Shown here piece after piece: positions 11,640 to 23,614 of a DNA stretch of 64,000 nucleotides. Source of the DNA: Adiantum capillus-veneris (taxonomy: Eukaryota > Streptophyta > Polypodiopsida > Polypodiales > Pteridaceae). The stretch is taken from assembly GCA_014529385.2 (NCBI GenBank), contig CM043948.1, forward strand, positions 20,574,951 to 20,638,950, written 5' to 3'. Both the position numbers and the translations under genes were made by a program. Positions within the stretch are counted from its first letter, which is position 1; each line of letters starts with the position of its first letter. The notes under the pieces were generated by a model. It was not told the DNA's origin, searched no databases, and worked only from the letters and a program-made list of their open reading frames with translations.

Positions 11640-12930
11640 AAGATCTCAATTCAATTTAAATCTATTTACTAATTTCTCCTATTTAAATTTCTCAAAAAAT
11701 AGGGTATTTTAGCTAACGTAATTAGCTAGATTAATTTTTTGACTTTATCCTAATTATAAAGAGTTTTTGAACACATAATTAACCCTTGATAATTATATGA
11801 CAGCATTTGAATTCCATTTACTAATTTCCTCTATTTAAATTGCTCAAAAAATAGGGTATTTTAGCTAAAGTAAATAACTAATTTTATTTCCTGAACTTCT
11901 CCTAATTATCACGGGTTTTTTCACACCCAATTAACCACTGATAATTATATGGAAGTGTTTAAATTCCATTTACTAATTTCCCCTATTAAAATTTCTCCAA
12001 AAACAGAGTATTTTAACTGAAGTAATTAGCTAAATTTATTTTCTGCACTTCTCCTAATTATCACAAGTACTTGAACACTTAATTAACCACTAGTAATTAT
12101 ATGGAAGCATTTAAATTCCATTTACTAATTTCCCCCTATTAAAATGTCTCAAAACACATGGTATTTTAGGTAAATTAATTAGCTAAATCAAGTTTCTGAA
12201 CTTCTCCTAATTATCACGTGTTTTTAAACACCTAATTAACCACTAATAATTATATAAAATCATTTAAATTCCATTTACTAATTTCCCCTATTAAAATTGC
12301 TAAAAAAATAGGGTATTTTATCTAAAATAATTAGCTGAATTAGGTTTCTAAACTTCTCCTAAATATCACGGGTTATTGAACACCTAATCAACCATTAATA
12401 ATTATATGGAAGCATTTAAATTCCATTTACTAATTTCCCCTATTAAAATTTCTCAAAGCACATGGTATTTTATTTAAATTAAATAGCTAAATTACCTTTC
12501 TGAACTTCTCCTAATTATCATGTGTTACTAAACACCTAATTAACCACTAATAATTATATGAAAGCATTTGAATTCTATTTACTAATTTCCCCTTATTAAA
12601 ATTGCTCAAAAAGTAGGGTATTTTATCTAAAATAATTAGCTAAATTAAGTTTCTGAACTTGTCCTAATTATCACGGGTTATTGAACATCTAATTAACCAT
12701 TTATAATTATATGGAAGCATTTGAATTCCATTTACTAATTTCTCCTATTAAAATTTCTCAAAAAACATGGTATTTCATCTAAATTAATTAGCTAAGTTAT
12801 TGTTCTGAACTTCTCCTAATTATCATGGGTTATTGAACACCTAATTAACCACTGATAATTATATGGAAGCATTTGAATTCCATTTACTAATTTCCCCTAT
12901 TAAAATTGTTCAAAAAGCAGAGTAATTAGG
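11640..12930. repeat. 152-bp AT-rich tandem repeat (about 8-9 units)
   Basis: The phrase CCATTTACTAATTTCCCC or a close variant recurs at 11662, 11814, 11966, 12118, 12271, 12423, 12575, 12728 and 12880, a spacing of 152-153 bp. Each unit also carries TAATTAGCTAAAT, CTTCTCCTAATTATCA and AATTATATGGAAGCA. More degenerate copies may extend left to about 11,500. Confidence 0.9.
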
Positions 12931-13851
12931 CCTAATTAATTAGGAAAACTTCTCAGATAATTATAGGATAATTTTACTAGATTAATAACTGTCTAATGTA
13001 TCTCTGATAAATAATTGAACTTAATCTAATCCTAATTAATATTTTTACCATTAATTCATGGTCAAATTGATTATTTTCAGCCCTAATATGAGAGGATAAA
13101 TAATTAGCTTTGTATTACTAAGCTTAATTATAATAATCAACAGAGATTAATTAATTTAAAGAGGTTTAAGAAGCATATATAGGCTTAATCTTTGATTAAT
13201 TAACCATTTATCTTAATCTAACCTTACTAATTAAGAAGGATTAGGTTAATTACCATTAGGGTTAATCAATTAGAGATTTAACTCTAATGATTTCTGCATA
13301 GTGTTTCTCCCTAGATGAGAGAGAAATTCTCAAGGATTCGACTCTAACAAAATATGAAGAGAATGGTCCTATTTATAGCTTTTTCTGGGCATCTGGTAGC
13401 TTTTGGCAGCTTTCCCCTAGTCCAAGCAGCCCCCCAGCTTGAAAATGGTGCATTTTTCAGCCATCACTGCTCCTGGCAAGTTTCCCCAGCTTCCATACTC
13501 ACCCCATACCTTCCAGAATTTGCCTGTTTGATTTTTGCAGATATTCCATGATGAAATTTGGAATTTCCTATTTAACTCTAGAACCTTAGGGTAAAGAAGT
13601 CTTTGCTAATGATTAATAATGAAACCGTCCAATTTTTGTTATTAATTAAATTTCTATGGTAAATTTCCAAGTATCGTAACTGTTCCCGTTTTTATCGGAA
13701 TCAGATTTTGAAAATTTCTAGACATAGTAAAGCTCTGCTTATAATTCCAAAAATACCAAAATTAATAGTGTTTGGAGTCCTGCAATAGTATTTTCCATTA
13801 ATTTTTTCAAGCTTAGTACAGTTTTGAAGGTTTCGGAAACCGGAAACCTTA

Positions 13852-14790
13852 CAGTATGAAGTGATATCTCACCTCAATGTGCTTTGTCCTTGAATGAAAG
13901 GCTGAGTTCTTCGCAAGATGGATAGCGCTTTGGCTATCACTGTACAAGACACAATTGTCTTGTTTGAATCCAAGCTCTTCTAAGAATCTGTGAAGCCACA
14001 GAATTTCTTTGCTTGCCTCCGTCATTGCTACATACTCTGCTTCCGTGGTAGAAAGTGAAACCACTTTCTGCAGCTTTGAAGCCCAACTTACTGTTGTGCC
14101 TCCAACCATGAACACATAGCCAGTAGTGCTCCTTCGAGTATCTTTGTCACCTGCCATATCTGCATCAGCATACCCTTCTAGAAAAATATCAGTTCCTCCA
14201 AAATACAAAGCATTTGTTGTTGTCCCTTTTAGATACCTAAGTATCCACTTCACAGCTTGCCAATGCTCTTTACCTGGGTTGTCCATGAATCTACTCACAA
14301 CTCCCACTGCATGTGCAATGTATGGCCTTGTCCAGACCATAGCATACATTAGAGAACCTACCGCTACAGCATATGGAACTTTAGACATATAGGCTATCTC
14401 CTCTTGTGTCTTTGGACACATATCCTTCGTTAGTTTAAAATGACCAGCCAAAGGTGTAGAAACTGGTTTTACATTTTGCATTGCAAACCTTTCTAGTACC
14501 TTCTTGATGTAATATTCTTGAGATAGCTTTATTGTCTTCTTCGTCCTGTCCCTTGATATTTTCATACCAAGTATCCTCTTTGCAGCACCTAAATCTTTCA
14601 TTGAAAAAGATTTAGACAGCTCCTCTTTTAGGTCTTTGATGTCCTGCATGTTAGCACTTGCAATCAGCATGTCATCAACATACAACATTAGGATGATGAA
14701 CTTCCCATCTCCCAAATTCTTCGTGTAGACGCAGTGATCCGAGTTGCATCTTGTGAATCCATGATCCAACATCCATCGATCAAACTTCAA
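13852..14790 (-). pseudogene. E3 RT C-terminal part and RNase H, truncated
   Basis: 313 codons. It continues the RT of 14800-16050 after one in-frame TGA at 14800. The catalytic LYVDDMLIAS lies in the first 50 residues. The RNase H region follows, with the plant-copia block LSTTEAEYVAMTEASKE and SRTKHIEVRYH. Translation breaks off within that last block at 13852, where foreign DNA begins, so the final residues and 3' untranslated region are missing. Confidence 0.9.
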
Positions 14791-14799
14791 GTACCATTG

Positions 14800-16050
14800 T
14801 CATGATGCTTGCTTTAAACCATACAAGCTCTTCTTTAATCTGCAAACCATTTTCTCCTTACCTTTTACTTCATACCCCTTTGGTTGAAGCATGTAGATTT
14901 CCTCCTCTAAGTCACCGTGAGGGAATGCCGTATTTACATCCATTTTCTCGAGATTTAAATCATGAGCAGCCACAAGGCTTAAGACAAGCCTAATTGAGTT
15001 CATTTTTACAATAGGAGAAAATATTTCATTGAAGTCAATACCTTTCTTTTGAGAAAACCCTTTTACCACAAGCTTAGACTTGTACCTTTTCTTCCCACCT
15101 TCTTCTTCCTTCAGCTTGTACACCCATTTGTTTTGAAGTGCCCGCTTACCTTTAGGCAACTCAACCAACTCCCATGTTTGGTTGCGATGTAGTGAGTCCA
15201 TCTCCACTTGCATGCTCTTCGTCCATTCTTCTTTGGATTCATGTTGCATAGCTTCTTCGTATGATTCCGGCTCTCCAGAATCTGAGATCAAGAGATGGTT
15301 GAAGGAAGGAACAAACCTTTCTGGAGGTCTACTTGCTCTTGTAGATCTTTGGGGAATAGGTTGAGGCTCCTCATTTGGTTGACGTTGTTGCACATTGTCA
15401 CCGTTTGTTGCAGTCCTTGAGTCTTCACCGTCCTCAAGCTCCATGTACTCATCACCTGTTTCTTTTGTTTGTTTTCTTTCCAAGTAATCTTTGTACATAT
15501 TTTGTTCGTTAAAAATTACATCCCTACTCCTTAAGATTTTACTATCTTCAGGATTCCATAGGCGATACCCAAAGTCACCTTCTCCATAGCCAATGAAGAA
15601 ACACTTTTTGGACTTTGCATCTACCTTTGATCTTAGGCTTCTATCTATGTGCATGAAAGCCTCACACCCAAACACTTTGAGAAATGCATAATTCACCGGT
15701 TTACCTGTCCATGCCTCTTCTGGAACTCCCCCATCCAATGCCGTTGAGGGTGACCGGTTGATTAAGTACACAGACGTACTTACAGCTTCCGCCCAAAGCT
15801 CAAGCGGTAGGCCTGCATGTAGCCGCATGCTTTGTGCTCGTTCTATGATTGTCTTGTTCATCCTTTCCGAAATCCCATTTTGTTGAGGTGTCCTTGGGGT
15901 TGTCCTTTGCCTCCGAATGCCATTGCTAGCACAAAAGCTTTCAAAAGCTTGGCTGCAATATTCACCTCCATTGTCAGATCTGAGGCATTTAACCTTGACC
16001 TGTTTCATTCTCCATAAAGTCTTTCCACCTTTGAAATATGGAAAATACAT
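14800..16050 (-). pseudogene. E3 integrase C-terminal half and RT N-terminal half
   Basis: 416 codons. It starts within the integrase core: second catalytic Asp in LRSDNGGEY, catalytic Glu in the TPQQNGISERMNKT block, then the copia integrase C-terminal region. A linker rich in Q, E and R leads to RT, with NKWVYKLK and KMDVNTAFPHGDLEEE. It ends at a TGA (14800-14802) just before the palm motif; the expected residue suggests CGA to TGA. The frame is the same as 13852-14790. Confidence 0.9.
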
Positions 16051-17176
16051 CGGATTTATTCTTCATGACATAAACCCATGTTTTTCTCGTCGCATCGTCT
16101 ATGAATGTTACATAGTACAATGAGCCACCAAGTGATGGTGTACTTGCTGGACCCCAAACATCAGAATGAACCAACTCAAGTTTTTTTATTTTTCTTTCGT
16201 TTCTTGATTTTTGAAATTTTACCCTCTTTTGTTTACCATAAACACAATCTTCACAGAACTCTAAGTCCACTTCTTTCAAACCTGGTAGAAGCTTCTTTGT
16301 TTGAAGGATTTGCATTCCTTTGGCACTCATATGCCCAAGTCGATAGTGCCACACTGCATTATCAACTTCTGTAGTTGCTGCACAAGCTGAAGGTTGCGTG
16401 CTAACAGTACACAAGTAAAGTGTACCGAACTTTTCTCCCTTGGCAACCACCAAAGATCCCTTTGAGATCTTCCACCGTTTGTTTCCGAATGCAATGTTGT
16501 GACCTTCATCGTCCAATTGTTCTGTAGAGATTAAATTTTTGCGAAGAGAAGGAACATGCCTAACATCTTTAAGCTTCCATTCATTTCCGTTAGCAGTTTT
16601 GACAGAAACTGTATCTTTGCCGACAATCTCACAAGCTTCATCATCTCCCAAGTATACATACCCAAAATTACCTTTAGTGTAGTCTTGGAAATGTTGCTTG
16701 TGTGGTGTCGCATGGAATGAAGCCCCGGAATCTACTATCCAGGAATTAGACACATTGTCTAATGAGAGAATTACAGCATCTTTCTCTACTTTACCTGCCA
16801 CATTGGCCTCCGATGTTGGCTTGTTGTCTTGAGACTCTGTCTCCTTCTTCTTCTTGGACCAACAATCCTTCTTGACGTGGCCCTTCTTGCCGCAGTTCCA
16901 ACATTCAAGAACTGACTTTGTGCGTGAATTGCTCCGTCTTGAGCGATCACGACCCTTTTGGCTTTTGAACCTCTCCTTAGGCCTTCCTCTTGTTTCCACT
17001 GACAATGCAGCACTTGATGATTCTCCTGTGCTTCTCCTTCGTATTTCCTCGCTTAGGAGAACACCCACAACATCATCAAACTTAAGAGTATTTGTACCAG
17101 AGATAGAATTACTTACAGCCATCACAAGGCTGTCCCAACTATCCGGTAGAGATGATAGTATAAGGAGAGCTCGCAC
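15989..17176 (-). pseudogene. E3 gag C-terminus, protease and integrase N-terminal half
   Basis: 395 codons in a second frame. In order: the gag C-terminal helix, a zinc knuckle CWNCGKKGHVKKDC, a protease with DSGASFHAT, a GAG-pre-integrase zinc region (HYRLGHMS... CEDCVYGKQKR), and the start of the integrase core (HSDVWGPAS, first catalytic Asp). Frameshifts near 17170 (from gag) and 16000 (to the next segment) separate it from its neighbours. Confidence 0.9.
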
Positions 17177-17610
17177 TTCGTCATCAAATTGATTTTCACC
17201 GATCGAAGTTGACTTATGTTTGTGTTAAAGTCATTTAGGTGTTCTGCAACTGAACCATTCTCTGCCATCTTTAGATTGAACAAGCGATTCATAAGAAATA
17301 CCTTATTGGATGCTGATGGTTTCTCGTAGAAGTCGTCAAGTGACTTCATCAAGTCCTCCGTGGTCTTCATCTCCGAAACATTGAAGGCCACCATTGATGC
17401 CAAGATTAACCGGATTGTTCCCAGTGCCTTTCGATCAAGGACAATCCATGCTTCATCTGCCATTGTTGCAGGCTTCTTTGCAAGACCGCCTAGTGGCAAA
17501 TAGAGGTCCTTCTGGTAGAGATAGTCTTCAATCTGCATCTTCCAATGTTGGTAGTTTTTGCCGTTGAACTTCTCAATCTTGAGCTTCCCTTCCTCCGCCA
17601 TAACTCCCAC
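17122..17610 (-). pseudogene. E3 gag N-terminal part
   Basis: 162 codons beginning MGVMAEEGKLKIEKFNGKNY, matching the start of TNT1/Tork-type copia gag (a UBN2-like domain: NYQHWKMQIEDYLYQKDL). It would form the particle shell. The reading frame shifts near 17170, so the natural protein continues in 15989-17176. Confidence 0.9.
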
Positions 17611-17660
17611 TCAATTCAAGGAATCCTTTCCTTGAGATAATTTAGCTACGAGCAAACCTT

Positions 17661-17672
17661 GCTCTGATACCA
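17661..17672 (-). other. E3 primer binding site
   Basis: The minus strand reads TGGTATCAGAGC, complementary to the 3' end of plant initiator-Met tRNA. It lies 2 nt after the LTR end (TTAACA). Confidence 0.95.
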
Positions 17673-17674
17673 GT

Positions 17675-18412
17675 TGTTAAGAAATAAGACGTAGCTAAAT
17701 AGATATTTGAGTAGATTACTTAATGGAGAGAGATAGATTTCACACACAAGAGATTATAGAGTAGAGAGAGAGAGAGAGAGAGAGAGTACACACGATATAC
17801 GTGGTTCACCCAATGTGGGCTATGTCCACGGGAAAGCAGCCACTCAATGGCTTTAGCACTTCAAAAGAAGAAGTAGTTTACAAAGGGATTAAACCCTTAA
17901 TAGAGCTCCCACCTTGCTTCACTCTCACCACCTCACACTCACCTTGTTGCATCAACTTCACACTATGAAATGTGTGTAGAAATGGCCTCCTTTTATAGGC
18001 CAAAAGGGCTGCCCTCTCTTATGAGAGGCCGCCATGTGTAGCCGCCCTTGTGCGAATAAGTCCAAATCGGACCCTCCAATCCGCCCATGTGTGGGCGCCC
18101 TTGAGAAGACAAGTCCGCTTTTGAATTCGGCCACCGGCCACTGGCCATTGACTTCCGACCACCGGCCACCGGCCAACCAACCGGTTGTTCTCCGAACACT
18201 TTCCGGCCGCCGTCCGGTCATAATATTCCGGCGAAAAGGAACATTCCGCCGTCCGGCCCTAAAGTTGCCCCTTATTCTTGTTCGTGAAAATTTTGGTTTC
18301 CGGTGAGTGATTTTCCTTCACGCACGATGGCTTCTCCTCATAATGGGGGCCTTACAAATGTGCGCTTTCACCACAGAAAATTACAAGGGTAAATCAGGCT
18401 CCATACTTAACA
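17675..18412 (-). repeat. E3 5' LTR
   Basis: 738 bp, starting TGTTAAG and ending TTAACA on the plus strand. A TATA box (TATAAAAG on the minus strand, 17990-17997) marks the likely promoter. Contains tandem CCACCGGCCA-type repeats near 18130-18180 and a short (GA)n. Flanked by CTGAC. Confidence 0.9.
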
Positions 18413-21351
18413 CTGACCATGTAAGCCACTGTAGGGGGTTGCTGCTCTGTTAGAACCGGGTAATTTAGCTTGTGCTGCCTCGACCCCTTCCATGTTGTGA
18501 AATCTTTCCAAGTGCATCTGCGAGGGACAGGGCAGAATGTAGGATCTATTTGTATATGTTGAGGAGCGTTGTGGTAATTTGTTAGATCCTGTTGCGTCTT
18601 GTCCAACCACTTCTGCCTCCACTTGGGGTGGTCATCGACAAGCACCTAAGCTTCTTCCACTGTGAGTGCAATGCCCTCATAACCCCCTTCTTTGTTTCGT
18701 GGCAAGGCTGGCCGCATCTTTGCTTTCCACAAATTCGCTTCATGGCATAGCAGAGGAAACGGGAGGTATTCGTGGCCAAATCCTTCCACCTGCTCTTCTG
18801 GTTGTAAATATGCCAGGGTTGCTGACTCCAGTATCTTCTTTTCATAGAGCATATACTCCTTGGCTAGCCCCTCTGGCATGTCCTGAATGCTTTCACTGAG
18901 TTCATCTCGTATGTCCAGATCGGGCCCTTCAAATTCCTGCTCCTGTTGCCCTTGGTGTGAGGTTCCAGACAAATCTGTCGCACGGTGTCCAGGCAGCAAT
19001 TGCGGTTGAGTCTAGGCTTTGTCTGCTTTGATCTGCTGTTGGACAAGCAGATCTTCTTTTTCCTTAAGCAATATGTCACCGATCTGTCTCTAAATCTGTA
19101 GTTTAGCGCATGCTTGAGCGAGTTGCTGCTCCACTTCTTTTAATTTTAACTCGTTTGCCGCTGTCTGGGCCACCATTCCTGATACGAGCAGCTGTCTTTG
19201 AAGCCGTTCTTGCTCTAGCTCTGCTTTTAGCGCTGCTATAGTGTTCATTGTTGTGGCATTGTCAGATGTGGAGACCAATGCTCCAGCAGGTTCCTGATTA
19301 GCCATCAAAGTCGTCAGAGTGCCCTTGACAGTGCTGTAGGAGCTGCTAAGCCTTTGAAATCTTGCACTCTCGTAGGCAAGCTCCTCTGTCGCTTTCTGGA
19401 CTCTTGCCGTCAGCTCTTGGCACTCTTTCTCTTTGGCAGTGAGGTCTGTCTTGACGTACACCAAATCTTTGATCAGAGACTGAGCCTGCTGCCGCTCAAG
19501 GTCTCTTTCCTCCGTTGTGCGTTCTAGTCGAGTTCTCAGGCTGTCTAACTCTTCTTGCTCTGATTCTTGCTTTTGTCGGGCTTCCTGTACCTGCCTTTCT
19601 TTTTCACTCAGCACCACATACTGACACTGGAATTGCCGTTCTAACTCCCGCAGTGTTTGTTTGTAATCAAATCCAGCCACTGCTTGGCATGCTTCTTGGT
19701 ATCCAATGGATTCTGTAGGTGGTAAAACTTCCTTTTGCGAGGTTGAAGGGGGAGGAGTCGGCTGTTTTTTTTTCGATGGAGAAGGGGAACGAGGTGGAGA
19801 TTTGGGTGAGGGCGGAGGTGATTTTCTAGGCGAGGGAGGGGGTGATTTGGGCGAGGGAGGAGGCGGACTCGATTTTTCTAGCACATGTCTTCTTTTGGAA
19901 GTTTCCTCGCCTTGTTGCGAAGCAGATGCTTCCACTTTTCTTTTCTTTAGAATCCTGATTATTCTTTGGCGGGTGAGATCCGCCGCGCGTCGCGCTTCCA
20001 GATTCCTATCTCTCTGGATCTTCTTAAGCTGTTCCGCCTGATTTTTCTCTTCAGCCGCGTCCTTTTCCTTCGTTTGTTCAGTGGACTGCGAGGATATGTC
20101 CACTTCCGTAGCCTTTTGTTCTGCTTCCAATCTTTGCTTCTCAGCCTGTAGGCGAGTTGCATTTTCTATCCTTTCTTGCCTTTCCCTTTTAAGTCTTCGT
20201 TTTTGTGCCTGTTGCGTTTCAACCGCTCAAGCTTGTCTGTTCGCCTGCAATTTTGTGCGTCTTTCTTCGACTCTTTTCTGGGCTTCCGCATATGCTTTTT
20301 GCATGTCCGACTGCGGTATTGCACTTCTCTCTCCTCTTTTTCTCTCGAGCGGCTTTGTTGAATCTTCCTCCTCACTTTCCTCAAACTCTGAAGGCACTTT
20401 GTCTTTAGACTCTTGAGACTTCCCTTCATCATCTGTCTCCGTTTTCTCTTCATCACTCGAACTTTTATTGGTGGCCTTTGCTGAGCGCGATGATGTCGCG
20501 CCAGGTGTCGTCCTTACAGAGTGTGCAACCAGCTTAGCTTTCTGGATCAAGGCCGTTTGTGAGCTGGCAGCTGGCAAATCCTCGATCATTCCCAAAGCCT
20601 GGTATGCTATTCTGGTTAGCATCGGCCCTGCACTCATGTAGGTTTTGTTTTTTGCCTAGCTTTTCAAATTTGCTTCAATCAGATTATCCAGAATATAAGA
20701 TCCGTAGTCGCAGCGAATGGATCTATTTTCTGTTGTCACTAGAGCCATGACTATGGCAATGTGCAGGATTGGCTCTGTGTAGCGAGGAGGCTTTTGAACT
20801 CTGAAATGCTGAGATATCAATCTCATCGGCAATTCCAGCTCTCCATAGATCATGTCACTGTATTTGTATTTGTTCCCCTTCGCTTTGACGAATGCCTTCT
20901 CATTGTCTAGTGACTTTGTCTTTGCTAACAAATCATGTTGCCCTGGGGGGAAATGCAAGGCTTCATTGATGATTTCCTTCGTGATCTTTACTTTAACCTT
21001 TGACCCATCTTTGTCTGTGAGCATTGCCTGCCCATCATATTGTATCGAGCTCATGAGTTCGTGGGCCCTCATGTAATCTGTTCCCCATGGCTGTAATCTG
21101 AAAAATTGTTCCAAGTGTATCGCCCGCACAGCCTCTATTACTTCCGGCCTTTGGTGGAGATTCCATATCTCCCGTGGCATGATAGTTTTCTTTACCAAGT
21201 TGCCATCAGCATCCTTAAACTTCGAGATGAAGATGTGGGCAGGGATTTGAGCCAGTATTTCATCCGAAATGTGAGCCTTCTCATTTGTGGCAAGCTCCTC
21301 CACTTCATATGGTGCTGCTATCCACTGCTTGTCTTTCTTTTGGCGAGGCAT
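18413..21351 (-). pseudogene. E2 accessory ORF (env position), N-terminal and central parts
   Basis: From ATG 21351 a single frame runs to the E3 insertion with no frameshift. It is broken only by stops: TAG 20656, TGA 20227, TAG 19090, TAG 19012 and TAG 18646. The N-terminal 231 residues (MPRQKKDKQWIAAP...) form a globular-looking domain. It faintly recalls the 'putative plant transposon protein' domain seen in retroelement ORFs; that is an impression, not a hit. Next is an acidic Ser/Glu/Lys region, then a Pro/Ser-rich block (about 19745-19870) and a long coiled coil rich in E, Q, R and L (about 19090-19690). A tail with conserved-looking Trp and Pro residues follows (18394-18645). No signal peptide or transmembrane segment is evident, so it is not an obvious envelope protein. 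Confidence 0.65.
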
Positions 21352-23614
21352 TCTGTGTCAGGAGAATCACAAGCTGTCAGGATTTCCCTTTCGCAATCAA
21401 TCGCATTTAGACTCTTAGTAAAACACAGTTCAAAAGTTAAAACTGATCATAACTTGAACAAATTTCATCCATTCTTGTCCATATTTCACCAGTGGGACTA
21501 GGAAGACTGGAACTATGATTGATAAAAATCTGAGCCAGTTCTGGGTCTGAGGTACACCGATCGCGATCGTAGTACAGAGGCCAAATTTGGATTTGATCAT
21601 ATGAGTGGGTTGCTGATAGTTGGAGGGTCATTTTGGTCCACTCTGTGTGTCTTTTGAACCACTTTTGAGTTTACAGGTCCCATTTCTGGGTTACAAGGGA
21701 GTTTTGGACTAGACTCTGATTTTTTATGAGTTGTTGATGTCCAATTGGCTTGAAACTTGGATGGTGACTTGAACAAGATGTGTACAAGGGATTTGATAGG
21801 TTTTGGTCAAATTCTGGGTTTGAGGTACACCGATCGCGATCGTAGCTCAGAGCCTGTTTTTGGAGAAAACTAGATGGTCATGAACTCCTATGCTTGCCTA
21901 GCCCACTGATGATTTATTTTCAAGTTTGGACTCAAAATGAACAATTTAGAGAAATTTTTCACTATTTGACCATATTTGACTAAGTCTAACCATATTTGGT
22001 TTCCTTGATGAATTTTGGTTGGATCCTGGAGTTAGTTGAAGTTAGTTCTAGAGCTCCCACTGCTCCCATGATGTTCTGCTACCATCAACCTACTCCATTG
22101 TCTGATTTTGACCTTATCAGGCACTTTATACCCTGTTGTAGGAGGTTTCCAGATTTGTGCATTTTTCAGGCACTTCTTGGATATCCATGTGATGTTTGAG
22201 CATCCTTAAGTGATCTTTTGGTTTTGGCATTGCCTCGGCTCCAATTCTAGCTTTGTGTGATCATTTGAGACTGAAATTACCATATCTGTACTTGTAGGAG
22301 ATTCTGAGATCCATCCGAGGTTTTCTGCAACTGTCCTGACCCTTAGTCGGACAAGTGTTCCTTCCTAACCATCCATCATCATTTTTAACCAAATTTGGGT
22401 AGTTTTAGGTCAAATTTTCCCTTTTTGGTTGTGTTTGACAAATTGGGCCCATTCTATGAGCAAAATTTGTGCATTTTCCTTGAAAATTCAAGAGGGTGTA
22501 CTTTTAACTGAGTTCCAAGCATGGACCAACTCAAAAGTTGCAAAACTTGCATGTAGGGGCATCGATCGCGATCGTACCATGGAGGCCAAAATTGGTTTTG
22601 ACACCAGCAGGTTGTAGGCGAGGCTGAGGGGAGGTGTTTTGCAAAATCTGTCCCAGTTTTTGTCAGGGGGGTACACCGATCGCGATCGGTGTACCACCAC
22701 CAAATTTGGTTTTGACCACATGGCTTTGTTCCTGAGCTTGTGGGGAGCACATTGATGTGTTCTGTGGCTGAAAAAAGTTTTGTATGGATGCCTCTAAGGG
22801 CCCTCGACCTCTTTGACCCGATCCGACTTTGATTCGATCCCTTCGCCCGTTTGTGCAAAGATTCGCGCTTGCATGCATAATAGACTTGATCTTTACTTAA
22901 TAGGGAACATACCTGTGAAATTTGGTATGAAATGTTGGCTCCGACCGTCCGTACGGGGCAGAAATGTGGCAGCTCACTCTAGGTCAAAAAAGCTCTCTCC
23001 TTCTCTCTCAAAAGGTGAAAATGAACAATGAGCTAGAATTTGGCCTACCTGACCTATATCTTCCCGAGATTTTCATAACACAGGGTTGATTTTTCTCACC
23101 ATTGATCCTGATTTAATCTGCATACCACTTGTGGGTCGAACCGTTCATCATTCCGGCGTCGTGTAGTCATGATCATTGAGGCCGAAATGTGACATCTTCA
23201 GATTAGCTTCATATCTTCCATGCTTGATAATTTTATCATGATACTTCGGTGTTTGCTTCTAGAACTTGATTTCGACACTTGTGAGCGAGATTTTTTTGAA
23301 TTTTAGATGTTTTATTAACGAAAATCAAACACAATAAAATGAAAATACTTATTAACTAGCGAAAATTTAATTATTATACTCACCCCTAAGCATATATTTT
23401 CTCTAGAAGCATCCCAATGCTCCGGATTTGTCATTACAGCTCATTATTATGCTAGTCGGATGATGCAAAAAAGAACTGCTAAAAATGCCAGGTTTTGATC
23501 GAATTTGTTCAAAATTGAACTCTAAATAATGAAAAAACACACACATTATGTAAATATATACACATTGGACCTCTTAATGGCCCTGACTGTTGCTAGATTC
23601 ATCATATTCATCAA
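21352..23614 (-). other. E2 region between pol and the accessory ORF
   Basis: Non-coding, about 2.2 kb. Carries four copies of a motif around CGATCGCGATCG (21558, 21831, 22563, 22677) and resembles the leader upstream of gag in composition and motif content. It may hold a promoter or splice signals for the accessory ORF; no TATA box was pinned down. Confidence 0.5.
21558..22688. promoter_or_regulatory. Four copies of a CGATCGCGATCG-centred motif
   Basis: Palindromes at 21558-21569, 21831-21842, 22563-22574 and 22677-22688. Three are preceded by GGTACAC, and all are followed within about 15 bases by a CCAAAT- or CAAAT-type stretch or a close variant. The copies lie in one orientation, which suggests a repeated functional unit rather than chance. 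Confidence 0.5.

Larger units (their letters stand above)
10097..13850. other. Foreign insert inside E3, AT-rich
   Basis: About 3.75 kb with no counterpart in the E3 5' LTR. It contains an inverted repeat (near 10463-10591 and 10851-10882), a short minus-strand ORF (11021-11233), a 152-bp tandem array, and a TATTTATAG box on the plus strand near 13367. It may be a large LTR or part of another element, but I found no clean TG...CA ends or target duplication. Confidence 0.5.
9861..18417 (-). mobile_element. E3: Ty1/copia (Tork-like) retrotransposon
   Basis: The 5-bp target duplication CTGAC lies at 9861-9865 and 18413-18417. The 5' LTR is 17675-18412. A perfect initiator-Met primer site is at 17661-17672. 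Gag, protease, integrase, RT and RNase H follow on the minus strand in copia order. The gag start and RNase H resemble TNT1/Tork-type elements. The 3' end is damaged: only about 230 bp of the 3' LTR remain (9866-10096), and 10097-13850 is foreign sequence that replaced the rest of the LTR and the end of pol. The element inserted into the E2 accessory ORF. Confidence 0.9.

Noticed and set aside
11640-12930. CRISPR array
   Set aside because: The 152-bp units are repeats throughout, with no unique spacers, in a plant genome.
19090-21351. Envelope protein reading of the accessory ORF
   Set aside because: The position fits, but no signal peptide, membrane segment or furin-like site is visible.
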